The notes: generated by a model not told the origin, from the letters alone. A stretch of 64,000 nt of DNA from Balaenoptera acutorostrata (GCF_949987535.1 NC_080079.1:2550501-2614500), one strand, 5' to 3'. Positions 11,441-23,737 are shown, counted from the stretch's first letter. Translations and numbers: made by a program.

Positions 11441-13470
11441 AGGGGCCACCGTGGTCCATCCCCCGGCGTGCAGACCAGCCCTCTCTCCTCCCCTCCCCCA
11501 GGTGAGGAGTGGGTTGGGGGGACCCGGGTTGGGGGGCGGGGAGAGCATTCTGCCCAACACCTGGGACGCAGCGTCCGTGCCTCTGGCGGGACCAGGACTC
11601 CGGCTGCGTCCTCCACACCCACGCCCCATGCACCCCCAGACCTCACAGCTGCTCTACTCATGATGGAAAGTGCCACCCGAGGCTGCCCAGGTGCGGCTCA
11701 GGGAAGAAGCAGTGACTCATGGCAGGGGTGCCGATGAGTCAGCTGAAGAGTCCGCCCTAAGGACGGCTGCACCTGGTGTTTCCGCTTTTGCGTCCAGCCG
11801 CAACCCCTCCAAAATCATAGCGGCCCTTCCTTAACCCGGCGTTATTTTTCCAGGTGCTTTCACCCGGAGCATTTCCTTCCATCCTGGGACAGTGGTTGGA
11901 GGGTTGAAGACAGAGCCACCAAGCCCAGGCTGGGGGACTTCGGCCTTAGGACCAGGACAGATGGCGGGGGCAGTGCCGGGCCCCTCCCGCCTACCCATAC
12001 CCCTTGACAAGGCACTGTCTGGGGGAGAAGAACCAGGGTCCCTCTCTGTGTCTTCCCACACTGGCGCTGTCATCTCCACAGTCACAACAGGCTCTGCCTC
12101 CAGTCCTGGGGGGGGGGGAGCACCAAGGGGCACCCGTAACAGTCACCCCATCTTCTGCCCCTGAGAGCAGGAGGGACCTTGGTTCTGCCCTTATCAAACG
12201 ACCGACACGATGGGGGGAAGACGCGACAGCAGGAGCCTGTCCCCCTGGGTGGGGTGGGTGGGGCGGGGAGCAGGGGCCCCCAGCTCCACGGGGCCGACTT
12301 CCCCTCTGCAGTCTGCCTCTCCCGCGCCCCATGAAGCGCCTCTGACTTTGTCCCCGCCGGGCTCTCCCACCTGCTCCGCCACCTCCAGGGAGCAGGTGGG
12401 CTGAGACAGCGATGGGGGCGGTGCTGCCGGGGGGTGGGGGGGACGGTGGGGGGTGGTGGTCGACTCAGTAGGGAGTTGCCGCCCCGATGCCCAGAGTCCC
12501 CACTGCGCGCTGACGTCTGGAGGCGTGCCCTCCCTCAGGCTGCGTCCACTAACGCCCCCAGGACGGCCACAAAGTGGTGAGAGCCATCACCCCTATGACG
12601 AGGTCGTGGAGGCGGCTTAGCTATTTGGCAAGTACGAGCGGCATCCTTAGGCATTCCTGCGCCTGTTAGAAATGCTCAGGGCTCCAGTATCAGAAGGACC
12701 GTCACAAACGCAACCCACGGGGGCTTAAACCTAACGGGAGCCCACGGCTGGAAGCAGACGGCTTTGGTTCCGTGGCTGGACGCAGCGAGGGTCGGCCTCC
12801 CTGTGGGTCCCTCCGGCTGCCACATCACCCTGAAGGCGGAGGGGAAGGAGGAGGAGGAAGAGGCAAGGAAGTCCCTGTGTCCCTGGGCTCAGGGACAATT
12901 AGGAGCCATCCCAGAAGCCCCAAACGTCCAACATCTCGTTGGCCAGACAGTCACTGCAGGGGTGTCTGGGAGGCTGTAAGGCCTCAAAAAGGACGGGATG
13001 TGGGAGACAAGGGAGATGTCCACACCCCTGATTTCCCAAACGCCTCTGCACCTGAGGGGGCTGCGTTGTCTTTCCTTTGGGTGTAGGGATTTCCTCTGGA
13101 TAACAGTGATTGCTGGGCGGTCGGTGGGGAGGAAGACCGCCTGCGAGCTAGTGACAAGGTACCTACGAGGAGGGAGGGGTCTCAGTGTGGGTGGATCAGC
13201 CCCAGATAAAAGTAATGCACATGCACCTTTACTGACAGGCTGTGGGCCCCAGGTGCAAACCAACTTCAGATTAATTGAAAAGAAGAACTTAATGAACACC
13301 TATTTCTCAGTCACTAAATAACTGGACCCGACAGTGTCCAGGCTGCAGCCTTAACTTATAAAAACTAGACGTTCAGAAGGACGCAAAGGAATGGGGATCC
13401 ACACAAGTCAGGAAGGCTTTGGCACAGTCTCTGCAATGGGGGGAGGGAGCTGCCCTGACCCCATCCCACG
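11441..13470. other. GC-rich unique sequence with G-tracts
   Basis: No gene recognised. It contains an 11-G run at 12108-12118 and a G-quadruplex-prone cluster at 12429-12459. The many overlapping open frames on both strands look like composition artefacts. Confidence 0.45.
12429..12459 (+). other. G-quadruplex-prone G-tract cluster
   Basis: Runs of G6, G7 and G6 separated by 1-5 bases, followed by GG pairs. This satisfies the usual four-run G-quadruplex pattern if the long runs are split. Folding is an inference. Confidence 0.55.
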
Positions 13471-13479
13471 CCAGCCCCA

Positions 13480-13740
13480 AATTAGCCCAAACCCGATGTT
13501 CCTGAAAACCAGAAGCTCATCGTAAGGGTCAGATCACCCCAGCTCCCGGTTTCTGGATTAAGCTGACAAATGTATTTAATTTGAAAACCAGAATGAGTGC
13601 CTCCTGGAAAAAAATTCAGATTAACTTTTCTTTCATGATTAAGAACCAAAAGCTGATTGATAAATAAGCAATGTGAGAACATCAGAGAAGCAGGTTACGG
13701 TAGACAGAAAACACAGTTCTTAAAGGCGTCCTGTCATATT
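13480..13740. other. AT-rich unique island, candidate conserved noncoding element
   Basis: AT-rich, repeat-free sequence in GC-rich surroundings. It has homeodomain-like TTAAT/ATTGAT motifs (for example gctgattgataaataagcaa at 13651-13670). No open frame stands out. The function is inferred only from composition. Confidence 0.3.
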
Positions 13741-14345
13741 TAATCAAGCCCTGACACCTGCCGAAGCTCGTGCAGTTGGGGCTGCAGCTGCCACTGGGGG
13801 GACCTGGAAGCAGACGGGGCCAGAGCCCGGGCAGGGCAGGGACACCTGGCCCCAACTAGCCGCCACGTCCCAGACGGGCCCCGACAACTGAACGGCCTCC
13901 CAGAGCCTGGACTGTCCTCTCCCCAAAATGCAGGTGAAAGGGCCAGTGGCATCGTAGCATCAAGACATTTCTTTTAACAATTTCAGCTTCTCAAGCCACA
14001 GTTCTGCCTGAACCAACTTCCTGAAATCTAATTAGGAGAGGCTGCCCATCAGGGGCTGCTCAGAGGCCAGGGGTTAGTAGTCCCAGACTGGACCAGGTCA
14101 GGACGCTGCTGCATTGGCACCGCTGGAAGCCACAGGGGTCAGCCAGGGGCCAGGTCGGGGCTTGGCCAAGCGAGGCCCAGCCTGCGAAAGGGCCGGCCAA
14201 GCATCCTTACAGAAAGGGCGGCCGGCAGCACCCTGGAGTCGGGGCTCACGCAGGGCCAGGGGAGGCCAAAAGGTCTAGACCAAGTGTACAGAAAGCCCGG
14301 GGCAGGGTCCAGAGAACCGGGCAGTAAAGCGGATGTGTCACACAG
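13741..14345. other. Unique GC-rich sequence
   Basis: No gene or repeat recognised. Short open frames only. Confidence 0.4.
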
Positions 14346-14351
14346 GGTGAG

Positions 14352-14822
14352 ATGTACCTAAGTTACGTGGTCGGCAGAATGAAGGCCCTGGAGGAGGCCC
14401 ACGCCCTGATCCCCAGAACCGGTGTATGTGTGACCTTACATGGCAGCAAGGACTTTGTAGATGTGATGAAGATGACAATCTTGAGACGGGGAGATGATCT
14501 TGGATCACCCAGGTGGGCCTGTTGTCATCCAGGATCCTTATAAGAGGGAGGCAGGGGGTGAGATCAGAGAATGAGATGTGATGGCGACAGAAGCAGAGGC
14601 TGGAGTATTATGGGGTGTCAGCCAAGAACGCAGGCACCTCCAGAAGCTGGAAAAGGCAGGGAGCAGGAAGTCTCCGGAGCCTCCGGAAGGAACCAGCCCT
14701 GCCAACCCCCTTCGCACTTCTGTCCCATCTGGAACTCTAGGGTAATAGTTTGTGTTGTGTCGCTCCTCTACGTTAGTGGTAATTTGTTCCTGCAGCCAGC
14801 GGAAACGAACGTAAGTAACATA
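14352..14822 (+). repeat. MLT1-type LTR (ERVL-MaLR)
   Basis: Retains the ordered landmarks of MLT1: 'gatccttataagagggagg' (14531-14549), 'ggaaccagccctgccaac' (14688-14705) and a 3' end 'agccagcggaaacgaacgta'. The 5' edge is approximate. No internal retroviral-like sequence is attached, so this is a solo LTR. Confidence 0.7.
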
Positions 14823-16320
14823 ATAACCTCTCGTGCTGCTCACTCCGTCCAGGGATGGACAGCCGAGCCTCTCCTCGCCCTCCGAGGGTCTCCCAGTGTT
14901 GGTGTTTCTAGCCCATCAGGAGGGACAGAGCCGGAGCCTCCCTGGCATGGAACGGTTGAGGCCTATGGTTCCCGAATCAGAGAGGCTGGGGTCCTCCCTG
15001 CAGAGTGACTCCCAGGCTGGCCAGACGGGGGCCTGTGGTGGACCTGCCCGGCGGGGCAGCGGGATGTAGGACCAACTATGGGGCCAAACACTTGGCACGG
15101 GGTCACGGAGGAGCCAGCAGGGGTTGCCTCCAGAGGGGCCTCGCTCGGACCTGAGAGCCTGGACAGGGAGCAGGTCCGGATCCCAGAGGGGAATGAGGAA
15201 GACAGGGGCTCGCCCGTGCCCGGGTCCTGGTAAGACCCCAGGGGCGGAGGCAGGAGCCTCCAGAATTCCCAGACCCCACTCCATGCCCCACCTACCAACC
15301 CGGTGACGAGGAGCTAGAGGGATTCCGTTCAGAGAAAAAACGAAATACGACACATCACATCCACAAGGGTCCTGGGAAACTGTCACACACATGCAGAGCA
15401 CACAGAAAATTATAACTCGTCCACAGACTTTTTCAAACTGAGCTGACAGTTTCTGGAAACTTCTTTAGGGTCCACCGTGGCGGGAGAGAGGGGCCAGGAA
15501 GGCAGGGACCCGGCACTCCCAGGTCGCCCACCACCAGAACGAAAGCAGCGTGAATGGCCTACTCGGTTTATGCTTCCAAGCAAAGTTCCCTTTAAATGGT
15601 TTCCACGGGAAGAGCAGCTCTGAGTGCAGCTGGAAGGCAGACTTGTCCGAGCAGGTGAGATGGCCTGGGCCAGCGGGCATCGGTTCCGGAGGAGGGAGGT
15701 CCGCGGGCCGGGAGGACCGGGCATAGTCCTCCCACCCACCCGACCCCAACGCGCACCCGAAGGTCTCTGACGTGGGGTTTTCGGGAGACTGGGGTGGGGA
15801 GGATCTGGGGGGTTGGGTCAGAACAGAGCATCATGGGACCCTCCCTAGCCAGATGCCCCCAGCCCGCCTGGGGACAGGGGAGGCGGGTGCAGCCGTGGGC
15901 GTCTGAGCCTGGGTGAGCCCGGCGTGCTCTGCCCCAGCACGACTGCCCACTCCCCCGCACGCTCCCTCCAGGACCCCAGACTCCTAGGCTGCCCTCTTCT
16001 TCTCTCTCCACTCCAGGTCCAGCGAATGTTAATGACACCAGCACATGCTCTTCTGAGGATAATTTGCATCTTTTAAAAACTGGGGGGAAGGTGCTGGCCA
16101 AACCCCGGGAATGAATCTCCCGTGGGGGCAGGTTCTGGCGCCTGGGACAGAGGAGCTGTGGCCGGGGAGGCCTCCTTTCCCCCTGGATCCACCCTCTGCC
16201 CCCATACCCTTCCCCCTCCCCCGGATCCCGCCTGGAGGACCCAAGATGCCCCTGACAGAGCCCCCGCATCCCTTACCCTCCCCCAGTGTGGGCTGACATG
16301 CCAGGAAAGGCAGCCCAAGT
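14823..16320. other. Unique GC-rich sequence, no gene recognised
   Basis: Overlapping open frames on the minus strand (up to about 225 codons near 15,592-16,269) have low-complexity Gly/Arg/Pro composition and no recognisable domain. No repeat was identified. Confidence 0.4.
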
Positions 16321-16329
16321 GCGGGATTC

Positions 16330-16960
16330 CCACAGCCAAGAACTTGAGAGTATTATCACGGCCTTCAAGAACAGAAACAGCCAACAGTAATTTGCTTTGG
16401 AGGTTTCTATCAAAACAGAAGGAATGAAATTAACTTCTGAGTGGGCCAATATTAGTTCAGCATCAAACAAACAGAAAATCACCACCAGCCTTTAAATGAA
16501 TGTTTTCATCCCATGGCTGCCTTCCTGTCTGGATCTAAATAAATAACGAGGGCATTAATAGGAAACACAGCTATTTACCTTAAAGAATAGAATTTCAAAT
16601 CCCACAAAACAGTTGCTGGTGTTTCAAGCTTTGATGAGAAAAGAATAGGTTTGCACCAAACTGTATATTCAATATGCTAGTTAAACCAATAAAGAGTAAA
16701 TGTATTTGAGTTTCCTGACCTAATAATAAAAAAAGATATGTTTGGCTGACTATTTAAAGTGCTTGATGGAATATTTTACGTGGTTTATTTGCATACTGAA
16801 TAAATACCAGACTAACATTTCAAGTTTTAGTAAACTGCTCAGAATTCCGTGGATGAAGAGTTCCATGCAAGTGCCAACACCCCGCTGTAATTAACTTTTG
16901 TTGTTTAGAAAACCAAGGGTATAAAAGTCTATTTAATCAAACTTCCCTCCGTGTGTTTTT
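16330..16960. other. AT-rich unique island, candidate conserved noncoding element
   Basis: About 630 bp of non-repetitive AT-rich DNA with a sharp composition change from the GC-rich left flank. It contains an octamer-like ATTTGCAT at 16787-16794, TTAACTTTTGTTGTTTAG near 16,892 (SOX/homeodomain-like) and several AATAAA-like strings. There is no long open frame. This is the profile of a developmental enhancer or a conserved noncoding element, but conservation cannot be seen from one sequence. Confidence 0.35.
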
Positions 16961-17112
16961 TTTTTTAATTACACTTAGAAATCTATACACTGAAGGTCTC
17001 ATTCCAACCGTAGATGGTGAGATCATTTGACTAACTTCCATAGAAGAATCACAAATTAAAAAGAAGACAGTTAGCAAAACTGAATTCTGAGACTCACATA
17101 AAAACATCAGAG

Positions 17113-17408
17113 GGCTTCCCTGGTGGCGCAGTGGTTGAGAGTCCGCCTGCCAATGCAGGGGACACGGGTTCGAGCCCTGGTCTGGGAAGATCCCACATGC
17201 CGCGGAGCAACTAGGCCCGTGAGCCACAATTACTGAGCCTGCGCGTCTGGGGCCTGTGCTCCGCAACAAGAGAGGCCGCAATAGTGAGAGGCCCGCGCAC
17301 CGCGATGAAGAGCGGCCCCTGCTTGCCGCAAGTAGAGAAAGCCCTCGCACAGAAACGAAGACCCAACACAGCCAAAAATAAATAAATAAAATTAAAAAAA
17401 CAAAAACA
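17113..17408 (+). mobile_element. CHR-type tRNA-derived SINE, copy 5
   Basis: Complete SINE with A box, GGTTCGAG B box and AAATAAATAAAATT tail. A perfect 13-bp target duplication, AAAAACATCAGAG, lies at 17100-17112 and 17409-17421. It is close to the consensus shared by the other copies. Confidence 0.95.
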
Positions 17409-17639
17409 AAAAACATCAGAGACCATTAGGTTTGATTAATGAGCATTACTTTTTAAAAATCTGCCATTTCTAAGCTCGGGTTACTGTTGGCTCCACGCTC
17501 CACTTTGTCCGTAAATTGACAGGAGAATGAAAAGCACAAACCACGCACAAGCGACCATATTTCACTTCTTCTGTGTCTCAGCCGAACTACGCTTAAAAGC
17601 ACCGTACAGTAAACCTTACTTCATTCCTTGAAGCTGGAG

Positions 17640-18060
17640 AGAAAACAGCAGTTCCAGCTACCACTGCTGCATAGCACGTCAGCCCCAAAATGTAGGGGCT
17701 CAGGACAACAGCAAGGGTTCATCATCCTGCCCCGAGGGCTGGAGCTGGGCGGCTCTCACGCATCTGGAGGAGCAGCTCCCCACGCGCTCCTTCCGTCTCC
17801 GCGGCAGGATGTCGGGGTGCTGAGAGCATCTTCCCAGGAGAGCCCAGTGCACTCTCGGGGTGCCGCTGTGGATGACAGCCTCACAAGTCACAGGTGTCAC
17901 TTCCTCTGTATCACAGCCCCATCCAGGGTCGAGCAGAGAGAACCCAGGCCCCACCTCTCGATGGGAGCGGCACCTTGTATCATGGGGCACGGAAGGGCGC
18001 GTGGTCATGTTGGAAAACAGGATCTGCTGGAAGGTTCTACTCCCTCTGACTGCAAACCGC
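17640..18060 (-). repeat. Old LTR-like repeat, antisense
   Basis: Resembles the reverse complement of an old mammalian LTR: 'gtaggggctcaggacaacag', then a cagggttca-type block, and downstream 'cacaagtcacaggtgtcact' and 'gaagggcgcgtggtcatg'. No terminal duplication was identified. Family unresolved. Confidence 0.45.
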
Positions 18061-18169
18061 CCACTCCCAAGTCGCCAGCCCCTACCTCTGTCCTCAACGT
18101 CAGGCCTGAAAAGCCACCGTCACGCCATCTCGTGTGTGTCCCACAGGCCACTCAAACCCCATTCCTAAG

Positions 18170-18544
18170 TGTCAGGGGCTGAACAGTGTTCCCCAAATTC
18201 ACATGTTGAAGCCCTTACCCCCAGAGCCTCACAGTGTGACTGCACTTGGAGACATGGTCTTTAAAGAGGTCAAAGTAAACCAAGGTCGTTAGGGTGGCCC
18301 ACAGCCATTATGACTGGAGCCCTTGTAAGAGGAGATTAGGACATAGACACATGCTGAGGGAGGACCAAGGGAGGACACAGGGAGAAGGCGGCCGTCTGCG
18401 AGCCAAGCAGAGAGGCCTCAGGAGGAACCAGCCCTGCCCACACCTTGACCTCCAACCGCCAGCCTCCAGAATCGTGAGAAAATCCATTTCCATGGCTTAA
18501 GCCACACACCCCCAGTCTCTGGTTTTGTTACGGCCGCCGATACA
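18170..18544 (+). repeat. MLT1-type LTR (ERVL-MaLR)
   Basis: Clear MLT1 landmarks: 'attcacatgttgaagccct' (18198-18216), 'gtgactgcacttggagaca', 'ggaggattagg'-type centre, 'gagaggcctcaggaggaacc' (18411-18430), 'ccagcctccagaatcgtgag' and a terminal gttacggccgccgatac. Ends TG...CA with flanking 5-mers CTAAG (18165-18169) and CCAAG (18545-18549), a decayed 5-bp target duplication. Confidence 0.82.
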
Positions 18545-18964
18545 CCAAGTCAACTCGACTCCTCATACCTGTGATCTTAGAAAGTGGGCACGTCTCTTAG
18601 CCAGAAGTCCGGAGGCATTCATAGTGACCCCTGCTCACCCCCCAGACCCGGTCACCCCCCAGTCCCGAGGGACCCTGCCCGCACTGCCTCTGAGCCCTGC
18701 CCACCCCTCACACGCCCGCGGCCACAGCCCCGATGCCGACGCGGACAGCCCTGCACTGGCCCCTCACCTGAACCCCTCCAGTCTGCCCAGCAGCCGACGT
18801 GGCCTTTTGCAAAGACCACCGTGTTCCTCCTGTGATGAAAACGTCTCCCCACTGCCTCTGGGAAACCTCCAGAGCCCCAGGTCCAGCACCAAGGCCACCA
18901 GAGGTGGCGGGATGTGCTGGGGAGGGCGTGAACCCTGGCACCAAGCCGTCTGGCTCAGTCCCAG

Positions 18965-19085
18965 CCCCACCACCAGCAAGACCTGGTATAAGTGAGCAAA
19001 CTCTGTACCTCGGTTTCCCCAGCAGGAAATGAGGCTGGTCGTACCCACCTCCGAGGGTGCCGGACGATTCCATGACGCCCATCAC
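18965..19085 (+). repeat. MIR SINE fragment
   Basis: Contains the MIR core 'ctgtacctcggtttcccca' (19003-19021), followed by gcaggaaatgaggctgg and tacccacctccgagggt, in sense order. The flank 18,545-18,965 and the stretch 19,085-19,340 show nothing recognised. Confidence 0.65.
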
Positions 19086-19344
19086 ATCGCATCCCTCAGT
19101 CACCCCGACAGCCCCTCCCGTGCCATTCCCACTCCTCCTTCAAGGATGGTCCTGGGAGGAACTTCCAGGCGCCCCAGGAGGAGTGACCGCCACGCCCTTC
19201 AGATCTCCGCCCACCTCAGACTTCGGGGCTGAGCGGGACAGGGATGCGTGGTGTCCCCCCGCCCCACAGCGACCTTCCTCTTTTCTGCCTCAGAACTTGC
19301 CCGACTGCCACGGAGGCCGCCTTGGCCCCCCCAAGGCACAGCCC

Positions 19345-19800
19345 AGAACTGGACTCATGGGCGTTTATCCCAGAGAACTGAAGACTTATTTTCATACAGA
19401 AACCTTGCAGAGTGCTTACAGCAGCTTGACTCATAATCACCAAAAACTGGTAGCAACCACCCGGTCCTTGCACAGATGACTGGTAAACAAACTCTGACAC
19501 ATCCGTATCATGGGACACCGCTCATGGGTGAAAAGGAACAAGCTATTGATTCACGCAGCCACATGCACCAACCCAAGTGAAAGAAGCCAGACCAGAAGGC
19601 GCCGTATGTAGGACTCCTTCATGTGGCATCTGGAAAAGGCCATGTTGGGTTCAGCAAGCAGCTGGGCGTTGCCAGGCGCTGGGAAAGGAGGGAGTGGTTA
19701 CTGCAGAGGGAATGCAGTAAGGTGGGGGGCTGTCAGGGGATGGAACTCGCCTGGATGCACTGAACTTTAACAAGTGCAAATTTTAAAAAATCAACCAAGA
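19345..19800 (+). repeat. Old L1 3' fragment
   Basis: Sense L1 ORF2 C-terminal/3'-UTR remnant: 'gggcgtttatcccagagaac', 'gcagcttgactcataatca', 'gggacaccgctcatgggtga', then 'ggcatctggaaaaggccatg' and an end with ctttaacaagtgcaaatt. Numerous stops. Ancient L1M type. Confidence 0.72.
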
Positions 19801-20259
19801 GGATGGAGGCTCCAGGATGGAACGCAAACTGTGACAAAAGTGTCAAGCTGTGACAGATACACGCCATGCTGACTGAAGGGGAGGATGGAGCTGACCTCGG
19901 AGCTTGGAAAACAGTGCTTCGGCTGGAAACTATGAGGCTCGAGACAAAGAAACTTACCCAGACACTGTGCTCTACTCGGCAAAGTTGTTCCCTACAGAAG
20001 TTGGGCTAACGGTCCCGAAAGGGCTCTTCGTGTACACGGGAGTGAAACAAGTAGGGGGGTGGGGGACGGAGCCAGCAGGGTCCTCACTGGCGGAGAGGAA
20101 AAGTCACAGGTAAGCTGAGGGGGCAGAACGGGCCACGTGCTCCTGGATTCGAGTCTGAAACGTCGGCACAGGCTCGTGTCTAGGACCGTCGAGACACGGT
20201 CATGAGTGTCTGAGCAATCGCGGGTCAGTGCACACACACGTATTTCCTAGCTACAGCAA

Positions 20260-21275
20260 CAGCAGCCCAAGAGCGCACGCACACTCGGGGCCAGATCTTG
20301 GTTTCTAAATGCCATCCCCCGATAAAAGGAGCCAGGACTGCTTGGAGAAACGTCTCATTCTAGGGCCGGGGCGGGGAAAACGTAAGATGAGCATGGGGTG
20401 CCTTACGGTGCCAGAAAGTAAGGAAGCGCTCAGAAAACAAAAGGACAGAACATGTGAAAACACTCCCCACGGCCCCAGCTGGAACAATTTGAGCAAAACA
20501 ATAAATAATGTAAAATGGATCTATGACCAAAACTATAAGATAAATATGCATGAGTCCCTATTGATACAAATAAGTGAATAAATGAGGAGAAGAGGTAAGT
20601 CTTCCTTACAGAAGAAGTTCAAATAATTTATGTGGCTATTTCCGCCTCCAGAAAGTAGGGCTTAATTCTGAGCAAGGCTGCACTTTGCCACATGCTTCCA
20701 CAGGATAGAGTCTGGACGGGGGGAAAGTGACTTGACAGTGGGGAGACCTGGCAAACACAACCAACCGTAAACAAGTATCTAGGTTAACATCACCAGTGGG
20801 AAGCCCTGTTGAAAGTCCGTACCCTCTGACGCAATGTGGTGAGACGGACACTTCACGTGTGCGGTGTTCATCCCCAAAAGCCATGATGCCTCGTGAAAAA
20901 CTGTAGACTACATGACCAGTATCCTCAGAACTGCTGAGGTCACTAAAAGCGAGGTGAAGCATGAGAAATCACGCCAGACCAGAGGAGCCTGAGGAGACGT
21001 GACAACCACACACAGCATCATTCTTACACCCTGAACTGGATTCTGGAAGAGAAAAAGAACTAGCAGGGGAACTAGAGAACTCCAGATGAACCCTGGAGTT
21101 TAGTTAGTAGTAACGTGCCGGTTTCTTAGTTGTGATAAAAAACCATGTACTATAAGGTGTTGACATGAGGGGAAACTGGGCAAGGGGTACCCGGGAACAC
21201 TCTGTACTATCTTTGCAACTTTTCTGTAAATCTAAAATTATTCCCAAAGGAAAATTTTATTTAAAAAAAAAAAAA
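20260..21275 (+). repeat. Old L1M 3'-UTR
   Basis: Ends with the diagnostic 'actatctttgcaacttttct' then gtaaatctaaaattattccc at 21207-21246 and an A-rich tail (21261-21276). The proximal part parallels 4,190-4,330, showing the same family. No coding sequence. Confidence 0.75.
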
Positions 21276-21624
21276 AGCACAGGGTGTGGGACTTTCTTCC
21301 AAGGCCAGTAGTGTTGAGAACCGTTCCCCCTTCGGTCCCCCACAATAACCAGAGGATATTTCACAGACTCCCCACGTAGCCCCTTCCCCTCCTCCTGCCC
21401 CCTCCTCCTGGTATTCTGTGTCATTCACTCGGCAGCGTTCACACGGGGCTCTGGCTCTGCCATGATCCAATTAAGCAACCAGGCAGAACTTTCTTAAAAG
21501 ATATGTATTCAAATCATTAAATCCACCAGTAAAGTGGGTAGGTTCTGACAGCCTGTTGGACTAACCCACTCCTCTGGACCTTTACAGACGGATGGCCAAG
21601 GCCTGGTTCCCTGGGAAGATGGGT

Positions 21625-21925
21625 GTCAATCTACTCCAGCTACGATCACCAAATATCACAGACGGGGTGGCTTATAAAAGACAGGCGGTTATTTCTGACA
21701 GATCTGGAGGCTGAAGTCCAAGGTCAGGGAGGCAGCACAGTCAGGTCTGGCCAAACACACTCTCCAGCTGCAGACGGCACCTGCCCCCTGCGTCCTCGCC
21801 GCATGGAAGGGCAGAGCCGGCACCCAATAACCTAATCGCCTCCCAAAGGCCCCACCTCTTAACACCACCACCTTGGGGGTAGGAATTTGGTGGGACACAA
21901 ATGTCCAGACCACACACTGGAGCAG
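21625..21925 (-). repeat. MaLR-type LTR, antisense (MST/MLT1-like)
   Basis: Reverse-complement landmarks: 'gggtggcttataaaagacag', 'tctggaggctgaagtccaag', 'taatcgcctcccaaaggccc', 'caccaccttgggggtaggaa' and 'gtgggacacaaatgtccaga'. The order fits an antisense MST/MLT1 LTR. Confidence 0.8.
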
Positions 21926-22069
21926 GTAAAGCAGCCCTCTCAAGATGCTTCACTGTTACACAGTGAGATCCACGGGGATTCTGCAGTCACATAGGATATG
22001 GGACCCAGGTGACAGGCAGAATGAGAGCTAGCTGAAGATGATTATACAACCAGCACTCTAGAGTATTTT

Positions 22070-22071
<2 letters not shown>

Positions 22072-22100
<29 letters not shown>

Positions 22101-22421
22101 TTTTGGCTGTGTTAGGTCTTTGTTGCTGCGTGGGCTTTCTCTAGTTGCAGCGAGCAGGGGCTACTCTTCGTTGCAGTGCGCGGGCCTCTCATTGCGGTGG
22201 CTTCTCTTGTGGAGCACGGGCTCCAGGCTCACAGGCTTCAGTAGTTGTGGCACGTGGGCTTCAGCAGTTGTGGCTTGTGGGCTCCAGAGCGCAGGCTCAG
22301 CAATTGTGGCTCACGGGCCTAGTTGCTCCGCGGCACGTGGGATCTTCCCGGACCAGGGCTCGAACTCGTGTCCCCTGCATTAGCAGGCGGATTCCTAACC
22401 ACTGCGCCACCAGGGAAGCCC
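22072..22421 (-). mobile_element. CHR-related SINE, divergent longer subfamily, copy 6
   Basis: Antisense SINE with a (TTTA)n start, a reverse-complement B box in 'gggctcgaactcgtgtcccc' and a terminal ccaccagggaagccc. Unlike the other copies it holds three successive TTGTGGC-bearing units between about 22,240 and 22,325, making the element longer. The likely target duplication TATTTTTT (22064-22071 and 22422-22429) is low complexity. Confidence 0.88.
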
Positions 22422-22439
22422 TATTTTTTTAAAGACATA

Positions 22440-22560
22440 AAATGTAAACTGCCTGGCTGCAAATCACATTTTGACTACTTCAGAAATGCGTGACTTTGAG
22501 CAAGTCACTTTAACTCTCTGAGCGTCCGTTTCCTCGTTTGTGAAATGAGAACATCAACAC
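22440..22560 (+). repeat. MIR SINE fragment
   Basis: Sense MIR core: 'ctggctgcaaatcacatttt', 'tgagcaagtcactttaactc', then tctgagcgtccgtttcctc and gtgaaatgaga. Immediately downstream of the CHR SINE. Confidence 0.75.
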
Positions 22561-23735
22561 CGGACTGCAGGCAGGTCACGCTGGGTTTACACAGAGTGGC
22601 CGGGATCGTCCCCCTTGGGTGGGACGTGCCCCTGCTGTGTGTACAGCCCTTCCGGACGACACATGGCCGTCAGCCACCTCAGCACCTCGGCCTCTCAGAG
22701 GTCAACAGCCCACGCAAACTCTTCCGGGTCTCTGTACCCCATGCTGTGGTTTTGGCTTTCAGCCTGAACAGACCACCTGCACGCACGACCTACCCTTGAA
22801 CCGAGTGCCTTGTCAGGTGTGAACAACACGTGAACACAGCACAATCAGTAGAAGAAGTTCCACGACGCTGTGTCCCTGAGTGGTGATGAGAGCTGAATGG
22901 GCTAGTATCTGTAACAGGGCTGTACCAATCAGGGCTATATCAATCGGGAAAGAGAATTCACCCCAGAAGTTCCAGATGAAAAGTCTTTGATGTAACTACT
23001 ACTTAGAGGGTCAAGTAGAGGATGGTGAGGCACCCAGAGGTGAGTCATTGCCACGGCTCAGCATGAATTATCACCTGTAGGGCAAGGGAAATCTAGACAT
23101 GAGAAGGATGGGCTGCTCCGGGGGAGAGCCCTGAGAACTGGCCAGGGAACTGGCCCCAAAGCAAGGAGAAAGCAGGAAGAAATACTGAACCACTCTCTCC
23201 TCCCGCCCTCCAGTCTCCTGCTGGCCTCTCATAGGCTGAACCCAACGGGAAACCAGCCAGTAAGGAAAGGGGGCCCAGGAGATGCCACCCCCAAAGGCAA
23301 GCCTGCCAGGGCAGCAAGGAGGGCAGAGAAAGGAGGAGAGGGAATGGAGGGGGAAGAAGATGCAGGAGTGGAGAACAACCAAAGCATGCATGGAGGGGCA
23401 GGAAGAAAGATGAACGGCCAGGGATTTAAAAGCTGTAGTTAGTGTAGGATCCCACTGCAATACTATGTGAATAAGTGAGTACAAAACACACACGTCGCAA
23501 CATAAGAGGGGACCATCACAATGTGCCGAGGGCTCGGGGAACCTTTATTTGCTTCTTTAAACCTTTCTTTGCTTTCCACGTTCTCACAATAGTTTTATCA
23601 TATTTTATAGTCAGAGAAAACAAATGTTTCTGAAACGTAATATAAAATACACCCACATTCACAAAGATATATTAGACTGAACCATGTGAAACTGCTGTTT
23701 CTGCAGGTCAACATGGTTGAATGTCTGTTCAACTT
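22560..23735. other. Unannotated sequence
   Basis: No gene or repeat recognised with confidence. Open frames up to about 140 codons on the minus strand (23,071-23,493) show no known domain. Confidence 0.4.
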
Positions 23736-23737
23736 GA

